Assembly: GCA_017617315.1 (NCBI GenBank)
Contig: JAFZWM010000053.1
Coordinates: forward strand, 1-64,000
Source: Bacteroidaceae bacterium
GTDB taxonomy: Bacteria > Bacteroidota > Bacteroidia > Bacteroidales > Bacteroidaceae
Reading direction: 5' to 3'
Length of the DNA: 64,000 bases
Positions 50,861 through 58,867 of this stretch are shown in pieces (positions within the stretch are counted from its first letter, which is position 1; each line of letters opens with the position of its first letter). A model generated the notes under the pieces. It had not been told where the DNA came from. It ran no database searches and was given only the letters and a program-made list of their open reading frames with translations. The translations under genes and the position numbers were made by a program.

Positions 50861-51937
50861 ATGATTAAGAAAAACAGCATTGTAGCATTGCTTTTTATCC
50901 TCGCGGCTATGGTTCAGGCGCGCCCGTCAGGAGATGGTTGCGGCAAATCGGGTTCGCAAAAGAAAATACGATACAGCATTGAAGGCAACATCGGCCGCGA
51001 CAATTTCACGGGAACGCTTTATCTGGGAAACTCAAACGATTTTCAGCCTTATAAGACAATCGTCGATTCTGTCCGTGTCGAAAACGGTCGGATTGTTCCG
51101 CACGAGACTGAGGCCGACAGCGTTTTCTGCGGCTGTCTGTTTAATCTTGATGCTCGCATAGCAGAGCAAGTATTTGTAGAGTCGGGAAAGATTATTGCAA
51201 CCGTTGATGCGGAGAGCGGAGACGTCTATTTTGTCGGAACAGAGTTGAACGATGATTGTAGCTGTCTGTACAGGCAGTTGCTGAAACTCGAAGAAACAGA
51301 GACGGATAAGACGGAGATTCTTAAAAAGACCGACAGGCTTGTCTTTCCGGTGTTGAAGAAACATGCAGACGATCCGCTTGGTGTCAGCCTCGCCCTCGAT
51401 TTCAGTGGAAATATTGGTGATTATTCTCGCGGAATAGAATACTTTGACGCACTTTCTGGCAGATGGAAGGCTAAGGAACTGGTGCAAAACGAAAGACTGA
51501 GACTTGAAACGCAAGTACACACTCAGGTAGGACTGAAATTTAAGGATTTTGCAGTCGAGTACGAGGGCAAGACAACTCGCTTGAGCGATTATGTGGGGCG
51601 CGGCAACTATGTTGTGGCTGACTTTTGGGCATCGTGGTGCGGTCCTTGTAGGGCGGAGATTCCGAATCTTGTCAAGGCTTACGACAAGTACAAAGACCGT
51701 GGCTTGCAGGTCGTGGGCATCGCTGTTTGGGACAAGCCAAAGGCTACGCAGAGAGCCGTCAGTGAAGATGCCAATCCTTTTCCGCAGATACTTAATTCTC
51801 AAAAGATTGCCACCGATGTTTACGGCATCAACGCAATTCCCGAAATAATTCTGTTTGCTCCCGATGGCACAATTCTTGCGCGCGGTCTGCACGGCGAACT
51901 TTTGCGGGCGAAACTCGCCGAAATCTTTGGAGAATAA
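50861..51937 (+). CDS. TlpA-like thioredoxin-fold protein with DUF4369-like N-terminal domain
   Basis: 358 residues. Signal peptide (MIKKNSIVALLFILAAMVQA). N-terminal beta-rich region (about 35-140) typical of DUF4369 proteins of Bacteroidota, then a thioredoxin domain from about 225 with FADFWASWCGPCRAEIP (WCGPC at 259-263), VVGIAVWDKP and the cis-Pro segment INAIPEIILFAPDG. Periplasmic disulfide reductase or oxidase; the partner is unknown. An extra CGCLF and CSCL pair in the N-terminal domain is unusual. Ends at a terminator. Confidence 0.9.
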   Translation: MIKKNSIVALLFILAAMVQARPSGDGCGKSGSQKKIRYSIEGNIGRDNFTGTLYLGNSNDFQPYKTIVDSVRVENGRIVPHETEADSVFCGCLFNLDARIAEQVFVESGKIIATVDAESGDVYFVGTELNDDCSCLYRQLLKLEETETDKTEILKKTDRLVFPVLKKHADDPLGVSLALDFSGNIGDYSRGIEYFDALSGRWKAKELVQNERLRLETQVHTQVGLKFKDFAVEYEGKTTRLSDYVGRGNYVVADFWASWCGPCRAEIPNLVKAYDKYKDRGLQVVGIAVWDKPKATQRAVSEDANPFPQILNSQKIATDVYGINAIPEIILFAPDGTILARGLHGELLRAKLAEIFGE

Positions 51938-51950
51938 TGTTTCAGAAACA

Positions 51951-51990
51951 AAAAAAAGCAGAACCTCACGAAAGAGATTCTGCTTTTTTT
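51951..51990. terminator. Bidirectional intrinsic terminator
   Basis: Stem 51951-51963 with 51978-51990, loop near CTCACGAAAGAG, A and T tails; between the convergent TlpA-like gene and manA. Confidence 0.8.
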
Positions 51991-51995
51991 GGGGG

Positions 51996-53042
51996 TCATT
52001 TCTCGGTTATGTGTAAGAAACGTGTTATCGTATGTGATAAAGTTCTGTCCTTGTTATCGATGAACGCATCGAGAATGCGCGTCTTCTCGTTTATCGGAAC
52101 AACGTCGTAGTCGGCAATTGCGGCAGGAATCAGACAACTGTTGCCTTCCTTCAGCATAATCTGGTCGTCCGTAGAGCGGATGTTGATGTGGCAGTCGCCC
52201 TCGATGCACATGCAAATGATGAAACTGTCGTACTTTATCAGATTGCGGTGGAACGGACGGCTCAGTTCCGTTACTCTCACGCTGAAATAAGGCGATTCGA
52301 TAACTCTGTTTGCCCTTTCCTCCTGCGTGGTGTATTGCGTGCGATATTCGTCCTCAACGTGGAAGTTGAGCGCATCGGCTGCCAGTTCGGTATGCAGTTC
52401 GCGAGGCTTGCCGTCCATTCCTGGGCGGTTGTAGTCGAAGATTCGGTAAGTTACGTCGCTCGACTGCTGAACCTCGGCAAGCAAGATGCCTCCGCAGATG
52501 GCGTGTATTCTTCCGGCTGGGAGATAGAACACGTCGCCCGGCTTGACGAAATGCTTTGCGATGACATCGGTTATTGTGCCGTCGGCAATGCGCCTTTTGT
52601 ATTCCTCTTTTGTTATGTTGTCCTTGAATCCGGCATACAGATAGCTTCCCGGCTTGGCATCGATGACATACCACATCTCGGTCTTGCCGAATTTGTTGTG
52701 TATGCGCTGTGCCATCTCGTCGTTTGGATGGACCTGAATGCTCAAATCCTTCTCGGCATCGATGAATTTAACGAGCAGAGGCAGTTTGTTGTCGTATTTC
52801 TCGGCTACTGCATTGCCAAGGATTTCGGCAGGCATCTGGTTGATGATGTCTGTCAGTTTCTTGCCTTCGTAAATTCCGTTGCTTATTATGCTCGTACTGT
52901 CCGGTATCGCGCTGATTTCCCAGCTTTCGCCAATAGGCTCGTCTTTCTCAGGAATTCCCTTGTATGGGCAGATGCGCTTGCCGCCCCACACTACGCTGTG
53001 AAGATTCGGCTCGAAAAGCAGTGGGTATAATGATTGTGCCAT
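51996..53042 (-). CDS. manA: Class I mannose-6-phosphate isomerase
   Basis: 348 residues. Interconverts fructose 6-phosphate and mannose 6-phosphate, feeding mannose use and GDP-sugar synthesis. Zinc-binding and catalytic segments: LSIQVHPNDEMA, GKTEMWYVI, YLPAGRIHAICGG and FDYNRPG; N-terminal VWGGKRI and GESWEIS. Compact form like Bacillus ManA with complete C-terminal cupin. Monocistronic with a -7 element upstream. Confidence 0.93.
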   Translation of the reverse strand: MAQSLYPLLFEPNLHSVVWGGKRICPYKGIPEKDEPIGESWEISAIPDSTSIISNGIYEGKKLTDIINQMPAEILGNAVAEKYDNKLPLLVKFIDAEKDLSIQVHPNDEMAQRIHNKFGKTEMWYVIDAKPGSYLYAGFKDNITKEEYKRRIADGTITDVIAKHFVKPGDVFYLPAGRIHAICGGILLAEVQQSSDVTYRIFDYNRPGMDGKPRELHTELAADALNFHVEDEYRTQYTTQEERANRVIESPYFSVRVTELSRPFHRNLIKYDSFIICMCIEGDCHINIRSTDDQIMLKEGNSCLIPAAIADYDVVPINEKTRILDAFIDNKDRTLSHTITRFLHITEK

Positions 53043-53063
53043 GTATTGAAAAGATATTTTCTA

Positions 53064-53071
53064 CAAATATA
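53064..53071 (-). promoter_or_regulatory. Bacteroidales -7 element for manA
   Basis: Reads TATATTTG on the minus strand, 21 bp before the ATG at 53042. Confidence 0.6.
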
Positions 53072-53110
53072 GTAAAAAAGTTTATAAAACATGTCGGTTG
53101 TGTGCAAACA

Positions 53111-53157
53111 AAAATAACTTCTCATGATGTCTTTATTACATACAGAGAAGTTATTTT
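53111..53157 (-). terminator. Intrinsic terminator of tRNA-Arg
   Basis: A 13-bp perfect stem (53111-53123 with 53145-53157) beginning 1 bp after the tRNA 3' end. Confidence 0.7.
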
Positions 53158-53158
53158 G

Positions 53159-53232
<74 letters not shown>

Positions 53233-53249
53233 ATCCTTAAAACTGCGTG

Positions 53250-53281
53250 CAAAGATAATGCTTTCTTGCAAACTGACCAAA
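53250..53281 (-). promoter_or_regulatory. Full Bacteroidales promoter for tRNA-Arg
   Basis: On the minus strand TTTG (53281-53278), 20 nt, TATCTTTG (53257-53250), 18 bp before the tRNA. Confidence 0.75.
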
Positions 53282-53298
53282 TTTTTAGCGCAGTTTTT

Positions 53299-53649
53299 TT
53301 ATTTCAACTTGTTCGTAGCCGAGTCTGGAAACACAACGGTTGGCTTGAAAGTCTTTGCTTCCTCAAAGTCCATATATGCATAAGCAATGATGATGACGAT
53401 GTCGCCAACCTGCACTTTGCGGGCAGCAGCTCCGTTCAGGCAGATGCAGCCCGAACCGCGCTCGCCCTTGATGATGTATGTCTCAAAGCGCTCGCCGTTG
53501 TTGTTGTCTACAATCTGAACTTTCTGACCTGCAATCATACCGGCTGCGTCCATCAAGTCCTCGTCGATGGTGATGCTGCCCATATAATTAAGGTTTGCCT
53601 CAGTTACTCTGACACAGTGTAGTTTTGATTTCAGTACTTCAATCAACAT
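53299..53649 (-). CDS. panD: Aspartate 1-decarboxylase
   Basis: 116 residues. Makes beta-alanine for pantothenate. The self-cleavage site Gly24-Ser25 (YMGSIT) that yields the pyruvoyl cofactor is intact; [39 protein letters not shown] and IIIAYA match the family. Starts 6 bp after panC, forming a panC-panD operon. Confidence 0.97.
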   Translation of the reverse strand: MLIEVLKSKLHCVRVTEANLNYMGSITIDEDLMDAAGMIAGQKVQIVDNNNGERFETYIIKGERGSGCICLNGAAARKVQVGDIVIIIAYAYMDFEEAKTFKPTVVFPDSATNKLK

Positions 53650-53655
53650 ATTTCG

Positions 53656-54507
53656 TTATGCTTTATATTTAATATTGTCGATAAGTCGAATTGGAGTGTC
53701 GCCGCAATAAACGGTGATGCAGCCGACGATATAGTCTGAATCGTCCCAAGTGTTGAGGCTCTTCAAGCTTGTTCCGTCAACAATCTCATAATATTCAACC
53801 TCAAGTTTGTCAATTGCGTTAATGGTGCTGATTACAAACTGCTTTGTCTCGGCAAGAGTGTGCGACTTTGCGTATTCCTGGCTCTCAAAAAGAGTGTGTG
53901 AAATGTTTACGGCAATCTTGCGCTCGTCGGCAGTAAGCAGAGTGTTGCGGCTGCTTAATGCCAGGCCGTCTGCCTCGCGTACGATAGGGCATGGGCATAT
54001 TTCAAGATTGAACTTCTGGTCGGCAACCATTGCTCTGATTACGGCAATCTGCTGGAAGTCCTTCTCGCCGAAGTATGCACGGTCTGGCTCAACCATCATG
54101 AACAGCTTGCTTACAATCTGACACACGCCGTTGAAGTGTCCTGGACGGCGCGCTCCCTCCATAACCGTATCAACAGGAGGATAGCTGAATGAACGAGTGT
54201 CTGGCTCCGGATAAATCTCCTCTACTGATGGAGCGAAAACGTATGTTGCGCCAAGCGATTCGAGCAGCTTGCAGTCTGCATCGAGTGTGCGCGGATAATT
54301 CTTTAAATCGTTTTTGTCGTTAAACTGGGTTGGATTTACAAAAACGCTGACAACAGTAACGTCGTTCTCTGATACTGAACGCTTTACAAGCGATGCATGT
54401 CCCTGATGCAATGCACCCATAGTAGGCACCAAGCCTATCTTTTTACCTTGCTTTCTAATCTCTGAAAGTTCGGATTTTAAGTCCTTTACAGTATTTATAA
54501 CCTTCAT
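53656..54507 (-). CDS. panC: Pantothenate synthetase
   Basis: 283 residues. ATP-dependent joining of pantoate and beta-alanine. Motifs: [16 protein letters not shown] (HxGH nucleotide site), [49 protein letters not shown], and LALSSRN with the KMSKS-like loop. Divergent from the half-length glycogen synthase-like gene, a neighbourhood I recall as common in Bacteroidales. Confidence 0.97.
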   Translation of the reverse strand: MKVINTVKDLKSELSEIRKQGKKIGLVPTMGALHQGHASLVKRSVSENDVTVVSVFVNPTQFNDKNDLKNYPRTLDADCKLLESLGATYVFAPSVEEIYPEPDTRSFSYPPVDTVMEGARRPGHFNGVCQIVSKLFMMVEPDRAYFGEKDFQQIAVIRAMVADQKFNLEICPCPIVREADGLALSSRNTLLTADERKIAVNISHTLFESQEYAKSHTLAETKQFVISTINAIDKLEVEYYEIVDGTSLKSLNTWDDSDYIVGCITVYCGDTPIRLIDNIKYKA

Positions 54508-54815
54508 TCTTAAAACGGAATTTAAAAGTCCGATGTTGAAAAACTCTGCAAAATAAGTTATATTTTATGAGATAAAGAAAGAAAATATAAAAAATATGCA
54601 TTTTTTTTGAAAAAGGACATTTCTCATGCCGTTATGTATAAACGATGCATTTCCGCCAGTTTTTGCCGCCCCTGCAAAGCCTTTCGCCGCCGATTGTATG
54701 CAATATTTTCTGTACCGCCGAATAAAATCGTAATTCTGCCGTTTGATAATGTAAAGTTTGCACCGCCGCTGCACGCATGTTTCGGGCTATAATGTATAAA
54801 AATTAAGATGTGAAA
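54508..54815. other. Gap without a supported gene
   Basis: Upstream region of panC, mixed AT-rich sequence with several CCGCC motifs (about 54652, 54667, 54687, 54713, 54763). The minus strand has TTATTTTG at 54549-54556, one base off TAnnTTTG, 42 bp before panC. Short open frames lack protein-like composition. Confidence 0.4.
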
Positions 54816-54849
54816 TTTGCTCATATCAAAATATTTTTTTATATCTTTG
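54816..54849 (+). promoter_or_regulatory. Full Bacteroidales promoter for the glycogen synthase-like gene
   Basis: TTTG (54816-54819), 22 nt, TATCTTTG (54842-54849), 28 bp before the ATG. Confidence 0.7.
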
Positions 54850-54877
54850 CAAACTGAAAATATAGTACATCCAAAAA

Positions 54878-55693
54878 ATGGCAAAAAAAGTTTTATTCGT
54901 AACACAGGAAATTACACCATACGTTCCAGAAACGGCTATGTCGCTTGTTGGACGATATCTCCCTCAAGCTATACAAGAGGATAGTCATGAAATTAGAACT
55001 TTTATGCCAAGGTGGGGCAACATCAATGAACGCCGAAACCAGCTTCATGAGGTTATCCGACTTTCGGGCATGAACTTGATTATCGACGATACAGACCATC
55101 CGCTGATAATCAAGGTTGCCTCTATTCAGGCAGCACGAATGCAGGTGTATTTCATTGATAACGACGATTACTTTACAAAGCGCCTGATGGGGTTCGACGA
55201 GGACGGAAAGGAGTACGAAGACAACGGTGAGCGTGCCGTGTTCTATGCTCGCGGTGTTCTCGAAACAGTGAAGAAACTGCGCTGGTGTCCCGAGGTTGTA
55301 CACTGCCATGGATGGGTGAGTGCCTTTGCGCCAATCTATATAAAGAAGACGTTCTGCGACGAGCCTTCGTTCAGCGAGTCGAAAATAGTTTTCTCTGTCT
55401 ACGACGACGATATGGATCACGCTTTCGGCGACAACTTCAAGAACATGATAGTCTTCAAGAATATTCCAGCCGAAATTCTTGCCGACTATAACGATAACTT
55501 TACATATCTCGATCTCTACAAGATTGCGTTCGACTATAGCGATGCCATCATCGAGGCATCTCCAAACATACGTCCTGAGATAAAGGAACTCATTGCCGCA
55601 TCGGGCAAACCGGTGCTTGCCTATGCCGACAGAGACAACGAGCAGATGGCTAAGGATTATGGCGCATTCTATGACGAGGTTTACGATAAATAA
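54878..55693 (+). CDS. Glycogen/starch synthase-like protein, N-terminal GT5 half only
   Basis: 271 residues. The sequence follows the N-terminal Rossmann domain of GT5 starch/glycogen synthases: VLFVTQEITPYVPETAMSLVGRYLPQ, FMPRWGNINERRNQLHEVIRLS, YFIDNDDYF, VVHCHGWVSAF and a later DAIIEASPNI. The C-terminal domain that carries the nucleotide-sugar site is missing, and the usual K-x-G-G-L motif reads PYVPETAMSLVG. It is therefore probably not an active synthase; a binding or regulatory role is inference. Short forms like this beside panC and a DUF4270 gene are familiar in Bacteroidales. 34 bp before the DUF4270 gene. Confidence 0.85.
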   Translation: MAKKVLFVTQEITPYVPETAMSLVGRYLPQAIQEDSHEIRTFMPRWGNINERRNQLHEVIRLSGMNLIIDDTDHPLIIKVASIQAARMQVYFIDNDDYFTKRLMGFDEDGKEYEDNGERAVFYARGVLETVKKLRWCPEVVHCHGWVSAFAPIYIKKTFCDEPSFSESKIVFSVYDDDMDHAFGDNFKNMIVFKNIPAEILADYNDNFTYLDLYKIAFDYSDAIIEASPNIRPEIKELIAASGKPVLAYADRDNEQMAKDYGAFYDEVYDK

Positions 55694-55727
55694 AAGCATT
55701 TAACTCTAAACCATTAATTATAAAAAA

Positions 55728-57209
55728 ATGAAATTACGACTGTTGATGGCGGCAGCCATTGCTGCTCTTGCTATGTCGTGTAGTGAGGATGAACTTGACA
55801 TGGGTATCGGACTGATGCCTATCGAAGACGGGGTAACAAGTACTTCAGAAACCTATAATGTATCGACAAACTCATACAAGGTAGACGGAAATGAGATAGT
55901 GTCGCGTTCGAGCGTGTGTCATATCGGACAGTTTACCGAGCCTGAGACAAACACTTCGCTCAAGTCGGAGTTCCTTGCACAGTTCCACTGCCTGGAGAAC
56001 TTCTCGATGCCAGAGAAGAGTTCGCTCGTTACTGGCGATGCAATCCAGACCGAGGTGCTTCTGTTCTATTCGGGCTATGTGGGCGACTCGCTCAATGCCA
56101 ACAAACTGGCTGTATATCCTGTAAAGCAGGGAGTTGACTTCACTACTGCCGACACTTATTCAAGCGGTGTTAGTCTGGAAGACTATTACGACAGTTCTGC
56201 AAAGCCTTTCGCTGTTAAGAACTATTCGGCTGCCGACAGAGTGAAGACGGATTCGGTAAAATCGCAGAGCGATTTCTATCCTAACATCCAGATAATGCTT
56301 CCGAATTCTTTCGGAACAAAGCTGATGAACGAGTATTATCGCGACCCTAATCAGTTTGCAAACAGTGCGGCATTCATCAAGAATGTTCTTCCGGGCTTCG
56401 TGTTCAAACACGAGAGCGGCGACGGAACGATAATGAACATCGATGTTGCACAGATAAACGTCTACTTCAAGTATTATCTTGAAAGAAAGAGTACGGGCAT
56501 TGTCGATTCGCTTGCAACAGGTGTCATCTCGTTTGCTTCTACCGAGGAGGTTATGCAGGTTTCAACTGTCAATCACAAGAATATCGACAATTTGGTGAAC
56601 GACGAGAGCTGCACTTATCTGAAGACTCCTGCCGGAATCTTTACCGAGGTTAAGCTGCCGATGGACGAGATTCTGAACAGTTCTCATGCAAACGATACAA
56701 TCAATACTGCTCGAATAATCTTTACAAGATATAACTCTGAAAACGAGAGCGACGTAACAGTAGGCGCGCCAAAGACTCTGCTGCTTATCCGAAAGCCAGA
56801 GTGGAAGAAGTTCTTCAGCGGCTCTTATGTGCCAGATGAGGTTTCTTCGTTCCTCGCTACGTTGAGCACTTCTACAAATACTTATACGTACAGCAACATT
56901 GCCAAGCTTCTGTCTTACAACCGTTATCTCAGAAATTCTGGCGCGACTGGCGATGCAACGGGCAAGACCGTTCCTACCGCAGAGCAGTTGGAAGAGTGGT
57001 ATAAGGAAAATCCTGACTGGGATAAGGTTCTGCTGATTCCGGTAGAGACAACAACAACGTCTACGTCTTCTTATTATTACGGCACAAGTACGAAGGTTGT
57101 TGGTGTGAACCACGACTTCAGCGTATCGAGCACTAAGCTTGTAGGCGGCAAGGATAATCCGGTAGAGCTGAAGATTATTTACAGTAAGTTCTACGATGGA
57201 AAGAAGTGA
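55728..57209 (+). CDS. DUF4270-family lipoprotein
   Basis: 493 residues. Lipobox AMSC (Cys18) followed by SEDELDMGIGLMP. The central pattern (SEFLAQFHCLENFSMPEKSS, ALQTEVLLFYSGYVGDS, FVFKHESGDGTIMNIDVAQI, TARIIFTRYN) matches DUF4270 proteins, a Bacteroidota outer-membrane or surface lipoprotein group of unknown function. Likely co-transcribed with the upstream gene; terminator follows. Confidence 0.85.
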   Translation: MKLRLLMAAAIAALAMSCSEDELDMGIGLMPIEDGVTSTSETYNVSTNSYKVDGNEIVSRSSVCHIGQFTEPETNTSLKSEFLAQFHCLENFSMPEKSSLVTGDAIQTEVLLFYSGYVGDSLNANKLAVYPVKQGVDFTTADTYSSGVSLEDYYDSSAKPFAVKNYSAADRVKTDSVKSQSDFYPNIQIMLPNSFGTKLMNEYYRDPNQFANSAAFIKNVLPGFVFKHESGDGTIMNIDVAQINVYFKYYLERKSTGIVDSLATGVISFASTEEVMQVSTVNHKNIDNLVNDESCTYLKTPAGIFTEVKLPMDEILNSSHANDTINTARIIFTRYNSENESDVTVGAPKTLLLIRKPEWKKFFSGSYVPDEVSSFLATLSTSTNTYTYSNIAKLLSYNRYLRNSGATGDATGKTVPTAEQLEEWYKENPDWDKVLLIPVETTTTSTSSYYYGTSTKVVGVNHDFSVSSTKLVGGKDNPVELKIIYSKFYDGKK

Positions 57210-57248
57210 TTTTCATCCTTTAGATTAAACGATTTTTGATTACTATAT

Positions 57249-57286
57249 GAGGTGTAGATTCTGAATGGATTTACACCTCTTTTTTG
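57249..57286 (+). terminator. Intrinsic terminator after the DUF4270 gene
   Basis: Stem GAGGTGTA (57249-57256) with TACACCTC (57272-57279), then T6. Confidence 0.7.
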
Positions 57287-57420
57287 TGCGATTTAAGCGC
57301 ATTTTAGGCTTGCTGGTATGTTGTGGGCTTGTGGGTTGTTTGATTGCAGAAGATGCTTGCAGTGGCATTTATATTGTTCCTTTTGATAGGTATTTGCCAA
57401 AGATGTTGAAGAAAAAATAA
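57265..57420 (+). CDS. Candidate 51-residue lipoprotein
   Basis: ATG 57265, TAA 57418. From an internal GTG the product reads VRFKRILGLLVCCGLVGC, a classic basic-hydrophobic-lipobox start, followed by LIAEDACSGIYIVPFDRYLP and a lysine-rich end. The first codons overlap the terminator hairpin, and no TAnnTTTG is visible, so a start at GTG 57286 is more likely than the ATG. Weakly supported. Confidence 0.3.
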   Translation: MDLHLFFVRFKRILGLLVCCGLVGCLIAEDACSGIYIVPFDRYLPKMLKKK

Positions 57421-57447
57421 AAGGTCGAATGGGAAATTCGACCTTTT
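57419..57447. terminator. Bidirectional terminator downstream of the GH105 gene
   Basis: An 11-bp stem (57419-57429 with 57437-57447), A and T tails. Confidence 0.75.
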
Positions 57448-57470
57448 TGTTTTTGATATCGTGTTGTGAT

Positions 57471-58724
57471 TTACTTCACTTTCTCATACTCGAGCGAAGC
57501 CATGATGAAAGGACCGATAGCCTTTCCTTCGTTGCTTACCTTCTTGATGTCCGAACCGCAAAGATAGTAGTCTGCCGTTCCGTCGCGCGAAGGGTCTTTT
57601 GCAGGACCTAAGCCAGCGCTGCGACAAGTTGATGTAAGGTTTATTGTTCCGTCATTGTTCTTTGTAATGAACTGCTCAATCAGGCCGTTGTAAGCCTTCT
57701 TTCCTACATTAAGATATTTGTTTGGCAGAACGCCGATTCGCACGCCCTTCAGATATGCGTATGTGAACATGCTCGATGCAGATGCCTCAAGATAGTTGTA
57801 TTCGCCGCATTTGCTCTTGAACGTGTTGTCGTACTGCAAAAGCTGATACCACACGCCAGTCTTGTCCTGCCACCTTTCGAGGCCCGATGCAACCTGCTTT
57901 GTTATCTTTACGAGGGTTTTGTAGTCCTTGTGATTCTTAGGCATGTATTCGAGTACGTCTACGAGCGCAGCAAAGAACCATCCCATGCCTCTTCCCCAGA
58001 ACTCCTGAGAGCAGCCCTTGAACTCGCCGTCCTTGCGTGCCCAGAATGAGTTCGCATCCTCTGGAGTGTACGACCATGCGTGATAGTTCAGACCCTTGTG
58101 CTTGTCGTAAGTGTGCTTGTTTACGGTTATGAACTGATGCGCAATGTCGCTCCACGAGTCCATGTTCTCAGGGTCGAAGTTGTGCAGATATTCGGCATAG
58201 AAAGCCGCGCCCATATACAATCCGTCGAGCCACATCTGGTTAGGGTAGATTGCCTTGTGAAAGAAGCAACCCTTGGCGTCGCCGTCCTGAATGCGCGGAT
58301 ATTCGTTCTTAAGATAACCGTGAAGGAAGTCGGCTGCGTTCTTGTACTTCTGTGCGTTGCTTGAGCCGAAAAGCTCTTCGCGCAGTTTCTCTCTGCGATA
58401 AAGGTAGAAGAGAACCTTTCCGGAAGCGATGTTGTCGATGTTTCCCTTCTTGAAATTCTTGAACGAACCGTCCTCGTTGAGAGCCGTGTTAGCGTAGTTC
58501 TCGGCAAACTCGTAGCTTTTGTTCGTCCATTCGGCAGTAGGATTCTGTTCGTAGGCTTTCAGAAGCGAGAATGCCACAAGTCCGTTTACATAATCCCAGT
58601 TTTTTCCTTTAGTCCAGTTAGCGCCTTGCGATTCAATCATCGCCTTGGCATAAGTTTCCTGTGCTGTGGCTGTGTGCGTAAACAAAAAAGCACCTGCCAA
58701 AAGTGTCGTGAGTATTTTTTTCAT
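57471..58724 (-). CDS. GH105 unsaturated rhamnogalacturonyl hydrolase
   Basis: 417 residues from MKKILTTLLAGAFLFTHTAT-AQ (58724); the frame begins 25 codons earlier across the promoter. (alpha/alpha)6-barrel of the YteR/YesR type: NWTKGKNWDYVNGLVAFSLL, the MWLDGLYMGAAFYAEY motif with the catalytic Asp, FWGRGMGWFFAALVDVLEY, WYQLLQYD and EASASSMFTYAYLKGV. Removes the 4,5-unsaturated uronic acid from lyase-cut rhamnogalacturonan. Secreted or periplasmic. Monocistronic with a consensus promoter. Confidence 0.93.
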   Translation of the reverse strand: MKKILTTLLAGAFLFTHTATAQETYAKAMIESQGANWTKGKNWDYVNGLVAFSLLKAYEQNPTAEWTNKSYEFAENYANTALNEDGSFKNFKKGNIDNIASGKVLFYLYRREKLREELFGSSNAQKYKNAADFLHGYLKNEYPRIQDGDAKGCFFHKAIYPNQMWLDGLYMGAAFYAEYLHNFDPENMDSWSDIAHQFITVNKHTYDKHKGLNYHAWSYTPEDANSFWARKDGEFKGCSQEFWGRGMGWFFAALVDVLEYMPKNHKDYKTLVKITKQVASGLERWQDKTGVWYQLLQYDNTFKSKCGEYNYLEASASSMFTYAYLKGVRIGVLPNKYLNVGKKAYNGLIEQFITKNNDGTINLTSTCRSAGLGPAKDPSRDGTADYYLCGSDIKKVSNEGKAIGPFIMASLEYEKVK

Positions 58725-58748
58725 CTGATTTATTTGAAATTTCGCGGT

Positions 58749-58779
58749 CAAATATACGAATTTAATTTGTATTGGCAAA
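58749..58779 (-). promoter_or_regulatory. Full Bacteroidales promoter for the GH105 gene
   Basis: On the minus strand TTTG (58779-58776), 19 nt, TATATTTG (58756-58749), 24 bp before the ATG. Confidence 0.8.
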
Positions 58780-58797
58780 ATTTCGGATATCAAACGC

Positions 58798-58841
58798 AAA
58801 AAAAGATAAGGCAGCTCAAATAAGTTGAGACCTTATCTTTT
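58798..58841 (-). terminator. Intrinsic terminator after the TonB-dependent receptor gene
   Basis: An 11-bp stem (58801-58811 with 58831-58841) plus inner TCAA/TTGA, T run on the minus strand. Confidence 0.8.
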
Positions 58842-58867
58842 TCTTTTCGCAATATTTATCTGTTCTA

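Noticed and set aside
54565..54774. 69-residue minus-strand frame between panC and the glycogen synthase-like gene
   Set aside because: Basic, low-complexity product without recognisable features, in an upstream regulatory gap.
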